Part shown: piece after piece, positions 46,378 to 58,275 of the stretch
Numbering within the stretch: the first letter of the stretch is position 1
Layout: each line of letters begins with the position of its first letter
Assembly: GCF_029784155.1 (NCBI RefSeq)
Contig: NC_073693.1
Coordinates: forward strand, 238,084,447-238,148,446
DNA: 64,000 bases
DNA from: Uranotaenia lowii
Lineage: Eukaryota > Arthropoda > Insecta > Diptera > Culicidae
Direction of reading: 5' to 3'
Notes under the pieces: generated by a model
What the model saw: only the letters and a program-made list of their open reading frames with translations
Database searches by the model: none
What the model was told of the DNA's origin: nothing
Made by a program: the position numbers and the translations under genes

Positions 46378-49300
46378 TCTATTTCTTAGGACGGACTCTT
46401 GTTCAAGTTCATGTGTCTATTCATTTTTATCGAATGTTGTTATTATTGTAAAAATTTGAAGGCGATTGATACGTCTTAAATAACGTACATTTGTACATGT
46501 TAAAAAAAAGTTTTCGATCTATTTCTGTCGAAAACATCTTATTCTTTTTTCAGTTATCGATACGAATCAAAACTAACCTTCCAGGCGTATTGGATTATAC
46601 GAAATTGAATGAAAAGCTTTCGTCCGCAAAGAGTCATACCATATTTTATGCATCAGTATCAAATTCATTTTTCTAAGACAATATTTTTTGTTGTAATTAA
46701 CACCCAATCGAAATAGTTTTTTTTTATATGGTTTTGATTCGGTCGGCCAAATATCAATCTGGGTCACATTTAGGCGCCATTCATTAAAATTATATGTGCT
46801 GTACCAATGAGCTAGGAATCAAGAAGAAAAAAATCACATCTTGGCTTCATAGCACCACCACGTGCATTGAAATTATGCTTGGTTGAGAAATACGCGCCCA
46901 ATTGTTTTCACTAATCAGTATGCTATGCCATGGTTACTATCCTCTCTCGACGTTGGTTCGCGACGTCTCGACCATGGAGACGAAAAACAAACCACCCGGC
47001 GCCTAAAGGTAAAAAAATTTCTCTCTTAAAAATGGAAGCCATGACTTTTGTTTTATTTCAATTATTACAAATTTGATTATTACGGTCAATTGATGCGACT
47101 TTCTGTTTTTTTTATTCGATATAAACCGATTCGCATGCCCACATAATATTCTAAAAATAAATTCATTTCAATCGTTTGGGCCATTTCGGAGGAGTAGTAC
47201 TACAAACTCCGTTATAAGAGAATTTTTTATAATAGACTGATAAGTTGCAGTTGTTTAGTCTAGGTCAAAAATGTCTTCTGAATGCAATTTTGATCCTTTA
47301 ATCATCCCCGATTTTTATTTGATTTATAAAAAACATGATTTTCAAACTTTTCAACCTTAACTTTGTGCTAATAATGAAGTTGCATAAATGGTTACAGGTG
47401 TATTATCCAATACTGTATTTGGTCGGTTTTCAAAATTCGATCATGAAATTTGTCCCATACATCCATTGCCACCCTAATGAAGATCGTTCCTAAAGAACAG
47501 ACCTCAGGTTACCAGATTAGTATTTATACATAGTTTAAAGCGCGGTGTTCTAAATAGAATCTAGAAGCCGTTCATATACCACGTGGCATATTGAGGAGGA
47601 TACGGTACGATTTGAACCAAAACAAAGCCCACGTTGACTCATGTATTATTTATGAGCTGCTACATTCCGTTCACAATTTTTATGCGACATTTGAATTTTT
47701 GGCACCTTTGAATTTTATTACATTACATTACATTCGACAAGTCTCTATTTAATCAACAAGCTGGGAAATAATAAGAAAAAAATAATTTTTTGGTATTCCC
47801 ATGAGCTATAAAAGATTTATTCGAAAAAAAAAAAAGATTAAATTAATAAAAATGATCCAAATTTTAACTTATTCAAAAGATTTTTTAACCTTATTAAATT
47901 TGCATACGAATGCAATACTGTTTGATTATAGATGCATCTCATCCATGACAGTTGATTTCGGTCTGATTTGCACATGGAACCCTATGCTCCGCAAACATTA
48001 GAGCTGCATGCTTCCGTGAGAAGATTGATTCGCTATCCACCGAGCTTGTGATTACTTAATTACCGGTGGCCATCAGGAAGACACCATGCTCACACAAAAA
48101 AAAAATACAACTCAAACAAACCATTCTCATTGATACATATTTCTTTCCCAACAAGCCGAAGAATCAACAGCAAAGCGCTCGGATTGAGGGTGGAAAGGGT
48201 AAATCAAATCGAATTCAACTGAATCAAGCGGCCGGCGTCGCGCGGCAAGTTCAGCAATAATAATAACGATAATAAACCATAAGACGGCACATTAAGCAAA
48301 TTTATCCAAGGTCAGGGACATTCGTTGGGCCACTGACTGGACTTAAAAGTTAACTAAGTATTGATATAAGTTTTTTGAGCAATCTTGATTTGCGCACACA
48401 TTTGGGCCGGTGCTTCTTTCTCGTTGTCAATGAATCACTTTCGGTTTTGCGCGAGCGACCGACCGGTGGGAGTGAAGTTCAAATTTTTGTTTTTGTTTAC
48501 CTTTTTCTCTTGGTATTGGCAATAATAACAAACAGTTCAATTCACGCTGATACCTTGATTAAGTTGAAAAGTTCACATGTTTGTTCGGATCGCAAGAAAC
48601 GTGTTCACTTGTTCACTGATGTAGCAAATTAAGGTGTTCCTAATGCATAATCGGGATGCAATCAATCTTTACCTATGCTAATCGAGATATAATTTTCAAT
48701 GAGTAGAACTCGTTTAACTCATCTCATTTCAATGAAGAAAGCTTATTTTGTTTTATAAAAATCCTAAGTGTTATATTTTACATTTTTAAATCATATCATC
48801 AGCAATCTAAAATTTACTTTGACTTTTATTTGTTCAGTATCATTTTTTATTACGAAACCATCGAGCTTAACTCAACAGTTCGATCCAAAGATACGTAATC
48901 TTCTCATTACTATTATTTTTTGTCCTTATTAGTTTATTCCTAAGTGTTTTACGATTTTTGTTTTGCAAATTAATATCAGCGAACAAATTTTTCAATCAAA
49001 TAACAGGTTTGGATTTGATTTACTTATTATTCTGGATATACTTCTTAACAAATATTCGGGTTTTCCCCGTTTTCAAGCACGTGTTATCAGGCTATATTGT
49101 CCCGAAATATTTTTGATACAGCAGCCTTGAAAAGTTCTTAGGCTCCCCCTTGACAAGGGATTCATTGGCGTGTTTCGAGATATGCAAATTTAGCTCTGAA
49201 CTGCGTATAATAATAAACATCTTCAAGCTTCTTTCCATTCAGAAGAGATATTTTTGGCCATTTTTCAAACTTTGAGGTAGGTTTACAAATTGATTCGGTC

Positions 49301-49749
49301 CGTATGTTTTGAGAGTCGAAACATCCGGTTTTAGGTTTCCTAATTTTGGTACATGATTTATTTTAATCTCTTTTATAATCCTAAAGGAATGTAAAGTGGC
49401 TTGCGTTATGGCGTTTTTAAAGACACATATAGTAAACATCACCCAAATCCCCATTGAGACTCCTTTTTTCAATTTCAACACACGACTTTATACACTGCCG
49501 GTCGTCAAAGAGCATAGTAACATAAGGCTTTGAAAACTTTTATTTGTTTGACAAACTATGAGTATAAGGGTGGCAGCCAATTGAGTCTTATCGAATTTCG
49601 AAAACTGAACACATGTATTTTTAGATTGTCAGAAAAAAAAGATATGAGCTAAAATTCAGCTCAACCTGACTTGCCTCTTAGTGTTCACTTAGCGTTCAAA
49701 GTTTCATTTTTTTCCAAAACGCCTAAAACTTCGAGATCTTATTATTCTT
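46378..49749. other. Unique DNA, no gene established
   Basis: No supported gene. A fragment CCGTTCATATACCACGTGG at about 47572-47590 is related to the MITE ends at 5345 and 5857. 46920-47000 is CpG-rich, with CCATGG at both ends of a partly self-complementary segment. 48375-48632 has an 85-codon plus frame with one hydrophobic stretch but no acceptable gene context. The rest is AT-rich. Confidence 0.4.
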
Positions 49750-50480
49750 TTAAATATTTTGTGCTCTGTCTCACGACATAACCTGATGAACAATATTCCT
49801 TCAATTCAATCGATTCATGGCAACCGTTCTCCCACTTCTCGGGCTTCCCACATTCTCCAGATCACGCTCCACTTGGTCGAACCACCTCGCTCGTTGCGCC
49901 CCCGCTCGTCTTGTTCCTACCGGATTCGTAGCGAACACCTGTTTTGCAGGACAGTCGTCCGGCATTCTTGCAACATGTCCTGCCCAGCGTATCCGTCCAG
50001 CCTTCACCACCTTCTGTATACTGGGTTCGCCGTAGAGTCACGCGAGCTCGTGGTTCATCCTTCGTCTCCACACTCCGTTCTCCTGCACGTAGAGAACAAC
50101 TGGTCTAATGAGCGTTGTGTACAGGTTACACTTTGTGCGGGGGCTAACACGTCTCGAACGCAGTTGCTTGTGGAGTCCATAGAGACACGACTTCCGCTGA
50201 TAATTCGCCACTGGATCTCACGGTTGGTGGCATTGTCTGCGGTCACCAGTGAGCTGAGATAGACAAAGTCTTCGACTAACTCCAGCTCGTCGTTGTCGAT
50301 GGAAAAGCGGGCTCGATCGGTCTCGGATCCACCGGCCAGCATATAAACACAGCGTCTTGGACGTGTTAACCATTTACTTAATCGTTCCTACTTCTCGTTC
50401 CAATTTGCGATAGATCTCCTCCACCGCCGCAGATGATCTGCCGACTATATAACTGCCGACTTCGAGATCTTGTTATTTTG
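49750..50480 (-). mobile_element. RTE-like non-LTR retrotransposon fragment
   Basis: Minus-strand frames 50342-50055, 50071-49862 and 50010-49801 together cover the C-terminal part of a reverse transcriptase-type ORF. The block ELELVEDFVYLSSLVT lies near the N-terminal side, and KAGRIRWAGHVARMPDD with the RWFDQVERDL region lies at the C-terminal end; both are common in insect RTE-type elements. The frames are out of phase, and part of the sequence between them is deleted. The RT catalytic core is missing. Clade assignment is from motif memory. Confidence 0.7.
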
Positions 50481-50689
50481 AAAAAAAAAAAAATAATAAA
50501 ATCAGGTTGAAATCGACTGTCTGGATCTTAAAGGTGGCCATTATGCCTTTTTTTTAGATTGTAGCCACAACTGCTAAATCCCGGTTTACGGATTATATTC
50601 CAAGGCACGGTGAGCCACCGCGTCCCCGCTAGTGCGTTTCAAGGCAATACTCATTAACGAGACCACTTTCAGTAAACCTCTCATCCTTA

Positions 50690-51020
50690 CGAAACTTACG
50701 ACTCGACGCCTGAACTCTCCTCCCACGACTTGAGAACCGACATCTCCTCGCAATGACTCGAGATTCCCTCACAAACCTCTCCTCTTTGCGACTCGAGGCC
50801 TGATCTCTCCTCTAATCGAGTCTTTAGAGGAGAGATCAGGCCTTCGATCCGACCTCCGCATCGACTCGAGGTTGACTTCTCCTCTGCACAATTCAACTCT
50901 CCTCTAGCGACTCGAGATTCGATCTCTCCTCGTAATGACTCGAGGTGACCACTAATACCCCTCCTCTTGTTGATTAAGTCCCTGATCTCTCTTCTTACGA
51001 CTCGATGCCTGACCTCTTAT
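50690..51020. repeat. GACTCGAG/CTCTCCTC minisatellite
   Basis: About nine imperfect units of roughly 33-38 bp, each containing a CGACTCGAGG-like core and CTCTCCTC. One unit near 50805-50850 is inverted (GAGGAGAGATCAGGCCT beside AGGCCTGATCTCTCCTC), creating a hairpin of about 17 bp. It sits between the RTE-like and R1-like fragments and may derive from an element's untranslated region. Confidence 0.7.
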
Positions 51021-51029
51021 CATAAAGAA

Positions 51030-52500
51030 GGCTCACCCCGGCAACTCTACCCGTGAGTATTCCTGGATCGTGGAATAACCCTTTCCCAACGATTTCCATT
51101 ACGAAGAAGGTCAAGTCTTATCCCCGCAGCTTCGGTCGTTGAGAACCGCCCTACTCGGATACTCCCCTGTGAAAAAGGTGGAGCATCCTACGCTTTATTT
51201 TTGTAGCTTCAAACCGTGGTGTCGGACGCACACTACTCAACAGCCCTGCGTCGGTGGGGTCAGTCTACGCCGACCGTTGTCCGGTCTTCTTTATCTCTCA
51301 GGCAGGCAACCCCAGGATTTTCGGCCCGCGGGCTACCGAAGGTGACATCTACGGTTGACTCGCTCCCATTCCTGTGGTAGGTTCTGGTGTTACGTACGTT
51401 CGCCAGGTCCACATTCAGCCTTGCCAGAGCTTCTTAAAGTGTTTGGCCTCTGGGGTTTGTGACACGGCTACCCCATTCATCGGCCCACGCGTTTAAGTCG
51501 CCAGCTATAACGATGGGGCTTCTCCCCGTAAGCACCTCTACAATCTTGTCAACCATAGTTCCGAACCTTTCCAAGGACCATCTTGGGGAGCATAGCAGCT
51601 ACAGAAGTAGATCACGTTAACTTTGACTATCACCATGCCATCGTTGTCAGTCGCCACCACCTCTTGTATGGGGAAACTACCTGTTACCTATATCGCTACC
51701 AGTTTGGCATCATCGGTCACGCAATTAATGCTATTCGCAGCTCTACGATATGGGTCTGCCACTAGCGTGATGTTCAACATTTCCTTAACTGTCATCTTCC
51801 GCAACATCTGGTGTGCTGTGTAGCAGAGGTTGAGGATGAGTTGGACGATCTCTATGCTCTTGACGCTCGGGGTGATACCGCTTGCGCTTTTTTCTAAGCA
51901 GGGCATTTAGCAGGCTTCTTGCAGTTAGCCGACATGTGACCGGTTTCGCTATAGCGGCAGCATACATCTAAGTGCGACACTTGCTGCTGCAACCGGAAGC
52001 TTGACCAACCCGACCTGCATTTCAGATCTGCGGAGACCATTTTTCTACCGAACTGATATCTGGTCCGAGTGGATTTTTCACTGCTCGCCAAGTTCCACCC
52101 GCAGTTCATCTTTTGTTATGTCCTCATCCAGGTTTTACACTCGGATGGTCACTTCCTTAAAGAGGGCACACCTCAGCCACGTCGTTATCGCCGAGATCGG
52201 CGAGGTTCTCATCCGTACGCATCTGTTGTAGGACCTCTGCGTACGTGCCCTCTGGTGCCTTGACGACAATCGCCTCTCCCCTCTCCCTGACGTGACGTAT
52301 GCGTCGTTGGGTTCCACTCCCGCCGAAAGGATTCTGGCTCTCGCCTTTTATCCGTTCCGTCATTAAAACTTTTATTGATTTTGCTCATATGAATCCTACT
52401 GGTGCCCCACAGGCAACCGTGACCTACCGACCCACCAGCCTTCCAGGTAAATCGGCACGGTTAAGCATTACATCTTCACCAAATGGTGTCGGATTCCGAT
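51030..52500 (-). mobile_element. R1-like non-LTR retrotransposon remnant (ORF1 and start of ORF2)
   Basis: Minus strand, ORF1 part: 52363-52157 encodes KAPEGTYAEVLQQMR-type Gag sequence and 52109-51894 a zinc-knuckle region ending SETGHMSANCKKPAKC. In the knuckle the second Cys is replaced (CCRY instead of the expected CYRC), so it cannot be a normal CCHC. ORF2 part: about 51560-51420 encodes IVIAGDLNAWADEW followed by GSRV, the GDxNAW motif of the apurinic-type endonuclease. Frames are shifted several times. Sequence from 51030 to 51345 continues with similar composition but no recognised motif. The RT is absent. Confidence 0.7.
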
Positions 52501-52910
52501 AGTGTATCCATAGCCATGATCAATGTTCAATAGCGGAGGTCTTCATAAAGAGAGGGGGGGGTCCATCGACCCAGTAAATATTTATACAATTCAGAAATCA
52601 GTTCAATTTCGAATAAGATTCGAATATAGAATATATAGAATGAATATGAATATTGAATGTTTTTATTGAATGAATATGAAATACTGATAATATATGAAAA
52701 ACCTACAATTTAATTTAAAAAAAGATTAAAATTATTGATTTTTTTTTCCATAAACTGAAGTTTAGTAAATATCTGCATTTTTATCAGCTGAATCGAGTTG
52801 CTGAACAAAGGCTGAAACAACGAAGTAGTCGTCGAGCAAGATTCAATTTAACATGTTGTTGAAAATAGCCTGTTTCGTCACGTGCACCGTCGTGTAACTG
52901 CCCCCCCCCC
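52501..52910. other. Spacer, no gene recognised
   Basis: AT-rich region with GAATATGAAT repeats at about 52610-52690; ends in a C-run that adjoins the poly-A tail of the next element. Confidence 0.5.
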
Positions 52911-54789
52911 TTTTTTTTTTTTTGGGTACCTATTACTGCGACCAGTTAGTTGATCTATTGTAATATGTCCCCTGTTTAATGTATGCTAAGTCAAGGAAGA
53001 TCACTTTCATTTATTAGATAGTGTCCCTATCTTGAGATTTAGCATTTTCCCAATCTGGTATAACCGCTCTTATGAAGCTGTTCACCTTTTTAGGACCAAT
53101 TGAAAAAACTTCGGAGGGATCTAATATACCACAGCCGATTATTTTAATCCGTTTCGATATAAGAGAAGGACATTCGCAAAGAAGATGCTCTGACGATTCC
53201 TTCTCCATACTGCAGAAACGACACGCGTCAGAGTTTAATCTGCCAATTTTTTTCATGTGATATCTGCATTCACAGTGACCTGTAACGAGCCTTGTAAACA
53301 TTTTAAGGTCTTTCTTAGATAAGCTAAGAGCTATTTCTGATTTTTTAATACTTGGTTGGATAAATTTTTTAGCCTGTTGCCCTACAACAGAGTTTTTCCA
53401 ATTGTTTGCAATTATACATTTTTCTTTATTTTTCATTTCTAATTTTAAATAGCATTTGGAAATACTGCAAAATGGTTCTGGTCCTTCAAGCCTAATAGAA
53501 GACCCTTCTCTGGCCAAGCTGTCAGCCTTTTCATTGCCCTCTATACCGCAATGCCCAGGAACCCAGTAAAGATTAACTGAATTTTTTTGAGTTAGTTTTT
53601 CCAGGCAATTGATGCATTCCCACACTAATTTTGAAGAGCATGTGTAGGACCTAAGTGATTTAAGTGCTGCTTGACTATCTGAAAAAATGCATATGTTTGC
53701 ATTTTTATATTTCCTTTTCAAACAAATGTTCACACATTCTAATATTGCATAGATTTCGGCTTGGAAAACTGTCACCCAATTACCCATAGAAATTGAAATG
53801 TTTACACCAAGGCCTGTTATACCCGCCCCAGCAACATTTCCAATTTTTGAGCCATCCGTAAAGAAAGAAAGAGACCCAGAGCGTAGCGTAGGACCACCTT
53901 CGTCCCATACTCTCCGGCTAGGTTCTATCAAATTAAAAGAGTGATTGAAAACAGGTTTGCTAGATATCCAATCCTTATTTATTAACATCATAGGATTTAT
54001 CTGAAATTGTTCCTTAATTTTCATTCTATCATTATTCAAATTCATTTGTATTGAAGTTCCTTCGATAGCTGTCATTGCTTGTTTATTTGCTTCGAATTGA
54101 ACACACTGGTGAAGTGGTAACATATGTAGCATTGCTTCCAATGCCTTGGTGGGAGTGCTACGCATAGCCCCCGTAGTAGATAATAGAGTGATTCGTTGCA
54201 ATTTTTCGAGGCATCTTTGTGTTGTCACCTCTTTAGTTTTCGGCCATCATATGAGCGACGCATAAGTTATTCTAGGTTTGACTATAGTTGAATATATCCA
54301 GTGAATCATTTTTGGTTTTAGTCCCCATTTTTTACCAAAAGTCTGTTTGCTTATTCAAAGGGCACTGGTTGCTTTATTTACAATGTATTTAAGATGGGCA
54401 TTCCAATTTAGTTTGTTATCTAATATAATTCCTAAGTACTTAACCCCTGATGTCAGTTCTAGGGGACTGCCATTTAGAGTTAAGGCTCCAATATTGAATT
54501 TCTTCTTTCTTGTAAATGGAATAATTGATGTTTTCATGGCGTTTACATTTAATCCTTCATGATTACACCAGCTTGATATGAATTTCAACGCACTCTGCAT
54601 TCTATTAGTGATGATCAATTGAAATTTGCCCTGGATGAGAATGACAATGTCATCGGCAAAGCCAATAGTTTCGAAACCTTGCATTTCTAGCTGTGTTAAC
54701 AGCTCATCTACAACTAGCGACCATAATAGCGGTGACAAAACCCCGCCCTGTGGGCAACTGCACCCATAGAAGATGTTGCAAAAATCCAA
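52911..54789 (-). mobile_element. Loa/I-type non-LTR retrotransposon, 5'-truncated
   Basis: Minus-strand element with the C-terminal half of the RT, a connection, an RNase H domain, a Cys-rich tail and a 3' A-tract of about 15 bases (52911-52925, T-run on the plus strand). The 5' end is lost inside the RT. RNase H after the RT is a property of the I, Loa and some R1-related clades. A run of about 10 G follows the A-tract; target duplication not found. Confidence 0.85.
53014..54789 (-). pseudogene. RT-RNase H polyprotein remnant with two stops
   Basis: A single minus-strand frame from 54789 to 53014 is interrupted only by two TGA codons, at about 54355 and 54249, both where related proteins would be expected to have Trp. 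RT motifs PQGGVLSPLLW and FADDIVIL (catalytic Asp pair) are near the N-terminus. RNase H follows, with FFTDGSKIG, FQAEIYAILECV, FSDSQAALKSL and WVPGHCGIEGNEKADSLA supplying the D-E-D-H/D catalytic set (about 53880-53500). A CRFCSMEKESSEHLLCEC zinc-binding-like tail near 53230-53170 completes it. The RT fingers and endonuclease are missing. Confidence 0.9.
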
Positions 54790-55799
54790 TACTTATAAGC
54801 AAATTTCTGTGCCGAAAATGCGCTGAAAAGTGTATTTTACCAAAGTATATAAAATTGGAAAAGTACTACTGGCATTAATACTCGAGCCTCCAAGCAAAAT
54901 GATGCATTCAAGCGAAACAAGAGAAAACATTTTATGGGATTTCCATTCTTTTGGATAATTCTTCACAAAAAAAAGTAGTGAGAATTGAACACACTGCAAC
55001 ATCTCATCTTGGCTAGCCAGTCCGGCATCTTACCCAAGTAACAATTTTAGCTTTATCATGGTCAGCAAAATTTCGTTTGGACTATAGCATTAATCTTCAT
55101 AAAAAGCTAAAGCGCATTCTATAACATCACCTGGACTCTAATAAATCAGGCTATTTGGCCCTACCCTAGAAACGTCATCAAGACATATCATTGTTGGTCA
55201 TCAATGTTGGTCACCAAAGCTTTTTAAAAGCTATTATTAAACATGTTGGAAATTTTTGTTTTTTTTTTTGATTCTGTGAGTTCTCGGAGTTTTTTTTTTA
55301 TTTTTTCCAGCAACCATAATGGTTGATGAATGATGATAACATTATTCAGATATAATCTGGTAAAATTAATAGCTAAAAAACCAATGTTTTAACCATATAG
55401 TGAGCATCTTTTCTACTGCCAGTCAAGATTTAAGGTAAAATGTGTATGAAATAGGATCTTAAAATAAATGCGCCTCGTCAAATCTGATGGTCAATCATGA
55501 TGGAATTGATGGAAAATAGGCCTGGAAAAATATTTTCCATTGCATGCATTGTGAATCCATCAACATGGCGTCATTTTGTGCTCTTCGATTTTGCAACCAA
55601 CATGGCGTGAATCAATTCATAGTTTTATTTTGGTTTAATGATGACCCCAAAAAAAGCTACGATTTGACGTTTCTCTCGCAAGCAATTACACGCGTAGGAT
55701 GAGTTCCTCATTTCTGAGTTGTTAATCATTAGTACAGTAAATGAGGACAGATTTTTTGAATGAAAAGGGATTGGTTGTGAAGGACCCGTGGAATAAATC
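54790..55799. other. No gene recognised
   Basis: Contains ACCCAAGTAACA at about 55034, which matches the inverse of TGTTACTTGGGT at about 60775; such phrases are MITE-like ends but I found no local partner. The rest is AT-rich. Confidence 0.4.
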
Positions 55800-56940
55800 A
55801 TGAGTTGAAGTCAAATTTCGTTGTCTGACGCCATCTTGAAATCCAAGATGGCAGCATTCGCTCAACTTTTAAAGCTTTAATGCTGACAAAAAGTCGCATT
55901 AAATCACCACTATAAGGGTATTGAATGAAAAGGCTCAAAGAATGTGGATTTATTTTCATTCCGACGCCATCTTGAAATCCAAGATGGCAGCTTCCACTGA
56001 ACTTTAAAATGATATTAATCACTGAAAATCGCATGAAACTACCACAATATGGGTATTGGGTGAAGGGACCAAAAGAGTAGAAGTCGAAACTTACTATAAA
56101 ACGCCATCTTGAAATCCAATATGGCGACTTCCCCTAAACTTAAAAATGATTTAAATCACTGAAAACCGCATGAAATCACCACATTATGGGACGAACCAGC
56201 CCGAGGCTGAAAGTCTCTATAATAAAGAAAAAAACCACACTATGGGTATTGAGTGAAACGACTCAACTAGAAGAAGTCGAATTTCGCTATCTGACGCCAT
56301 CATCAATCCAAGATGGTGGCTTTTGCTTTTCTTTTCAAAGCTGTAAATAACTGAAAATCTCATGATACATCCACAATACTGGGTATTGGGTGAAAGGGCT
56401 ACACAAATAAAAGTCGAAAATCGTTGTCCGACGCCGTAATGAAAGCCAAGATGGCGGCTGCCGCTTAATTTTAAAATACAATAAATGACTGATAATTGCA
56501 TAAAACCCCCACAATACGGGTATTACTTCAAAGCGATCAACGAGTAGAAGTCGAATTTCGCCATCTTAAATGCGAAGATTGCGGTTTCCGCTGAACTTTA
56601 AAATGCTGTATATGACTTTAAATCTCCACAATATTGGTATTGGGTAAAGGGGTGGAACCAAGAGAAAACAAATTACGCTACCAAACTTCATCTTGAAATA
56701 CAATATGGCGGCTTCCGCTTAGCTGTTCAATACTGTTAATCGCTAAAAATCGCATGAAACGCCCACAATATTTTTCTTGGGTTCAAGGGCGAAACCAGTA
56801 GAAGTTGAATTCCTCTTTTTTACTTTATCTTGAAATTCAAGATGGTGGCTTCCACTGAACTGCGAATGACTAAAAATCGCTCGAAAGCTTTACAATAATG
56901 GTATTGAGTGAAAGGGCTAAACAAGAAGAACCAGAAGCCT
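55800..56940 (+). repeat. ~135-bp satellite, plus-oriented block
   Basis: Eight monomers marked by CGCCATCTTGAAATCCAAGA at about 55829, 55968, 56102, 56295, 56433, 56560, 56686 and 56824; spacing 126-140 bp except where a 56-bp insertion lies. Each monomer also carries GGGTATTG(G/A)GTGAA and ACTGAAAATCGCATGAAA. The marker is an imperfect palindrome (GCCATCTTG...CAAGATGGC). Monomers are diverged from one another, so the array is old. Confidence 0.9.
56191..56233 (+). repeat. 43-bp retroposed tail with 13-bp target duplication
   Basis: ACGAACCAGCCCGAGGCTGA... ending TCTCTATAATAAAG and an A-run is inserted in a satellite monomer. It is bracketed by ACCACATTATGGG (56178-56190) and ACCACACTATGGG (56234-56246), 12 of 13 identical. 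Its 3' part matches the tail at 31561-31612. It looks like a severely 5'-truncated retroposon insertion. Confidence 0.75.
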
Positions 56941-57459
56941 TTTTTTTTGCAACACGCCCGAACTTTTTGTGTTGCCAAAATCGAACGATTGTTCTCTCAA
57001 CTTTTTTCACTTTATACTACATTAAAACTTCTATTTTAAAACAATTTCCGATCATTTTAAATCACTTTTATTGTTTTTTATTATGTTTCTAATGGATTTA
57101 GCACTTTTCTTGTTTCGTTTATAGTTTTTGATTTTTTTGCCATTTATGTCATTCCATTATTCCTATCTTGCTATTATGTCTAAATTGTATTGGTCTTATT
57201 CTAGCAAAAACTATAAGGTTATGTTGTTTCTGTTAACCGTTTGATTTAGGCACATGTTCCAAATTCGATGTTGCCAAAATCGAATGCTGCCAAAAACGAA
57301 CGGGGTCTGTATTGTAGTGGTTTTTGTGAGATTTTCAGTCACTAACAGCATTTCAGAGAAACGCGAAGAGAGATATTTGACTTCTCAAGGCTAAACTTAG
57401 CACCCAATACAATATATTTGGGAGTTCCATGCTATTTTCATTCATTTACAGTATTTTTA
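56941..57459. other. Spacer between opposed satellite blocks
   Basis: Not satellite. Contains TTGCCAAAATCGAACGATTG at about 56973 and TTGCCAAAATCGAATGCTGCC at about 57270 in the same orientation. No gene. The start of the inverted satellite block may lie as early as 57310. Confidence 0.45.
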
Positions 57460-57970
57460 AGTTCAGCTGAAGCCACCATCCTGGATTTCAAGATAGCGTC
57501 AGAATGCAAAAATCAACTTCTTATAGCTTTCCCAATTGACAAATACCCTTATTTTGAAGGTTTCATGCGATATTCAATGATTTAGAGCATTTTTTAAGTT
57601 TATTGAAAGCTGCCATATTGGATTTCAAGATGGCGTCAGATAGCGAAATTCAACTTCTACCGGTTGATCTCTTTCAACCTATACCCCTATTATATGGGTT
57701 TTATGCGATTTTCAGTCATTTACAGTATTTTCAAGTTGAGTGGTAGCCGTCATCTTGGATTTAAGATGGCGACGGACAACGAAATTCGACTTCTACTCGT
57801 TTATCACTTTCACCTAATAACCATATTGTGAACATTTCACGATATTTTCAGTAATTTACAGCTTTGAAAATAAAAGCGGAAGCCGCCATTTTGAATTAAT
57901 GATGGCGTCAAGCAACAATTTTTTTCCTACTATTTGGGCCCTTTCACTCAATACTCATATTGTAAAGATA
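57460..57970 (-). repeat. ~135-bp satellite, minus-oriented block
   Basis: Four monomers of the same satellite in opposite orientation, marked at about 57476, 57609, 57747 and 57881 (spacing 133-138 bp). The block ends immediately before the 8-bp target duplication of the hAT-like element at 57971. Confidence 0.9.
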
Positions 57971-58275
57971 CTCATACCCAGTGTTCGGCACAAAAGCGCT
58001 AATCCGCTATTCGCTAGTTAGTCCGCTAACTTTTCGTTAGCGGTTTAATATTGTCGCTAAGTTTTGATTGATCTAGCGAATTAAAAAGTTTCGCTATTTT
58101 TTGGTTGCGGTAATTGAAGAGCGCTAACCCTCATATATTTGTAATAATCTCCCGAATTATAAGTGACAGAATAAACTTTTTGTCATTAATCAGGTTAAGG
58201 TGACATTGGGCTTCAGTCTGATTGCTTAATTGGATGAGTTGGAGGATTGTGTACTCGAGTAAGAGAAAAGATGTA

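Noticed and set aside
50805..50850. Strong hairpin (AGGCCTGATCTCTCCTC and inverse) considered as a terminator or structured RNA
   Set aside because: It is one inverted unit of the surrounding minisatellite and has no associated transcript signals.
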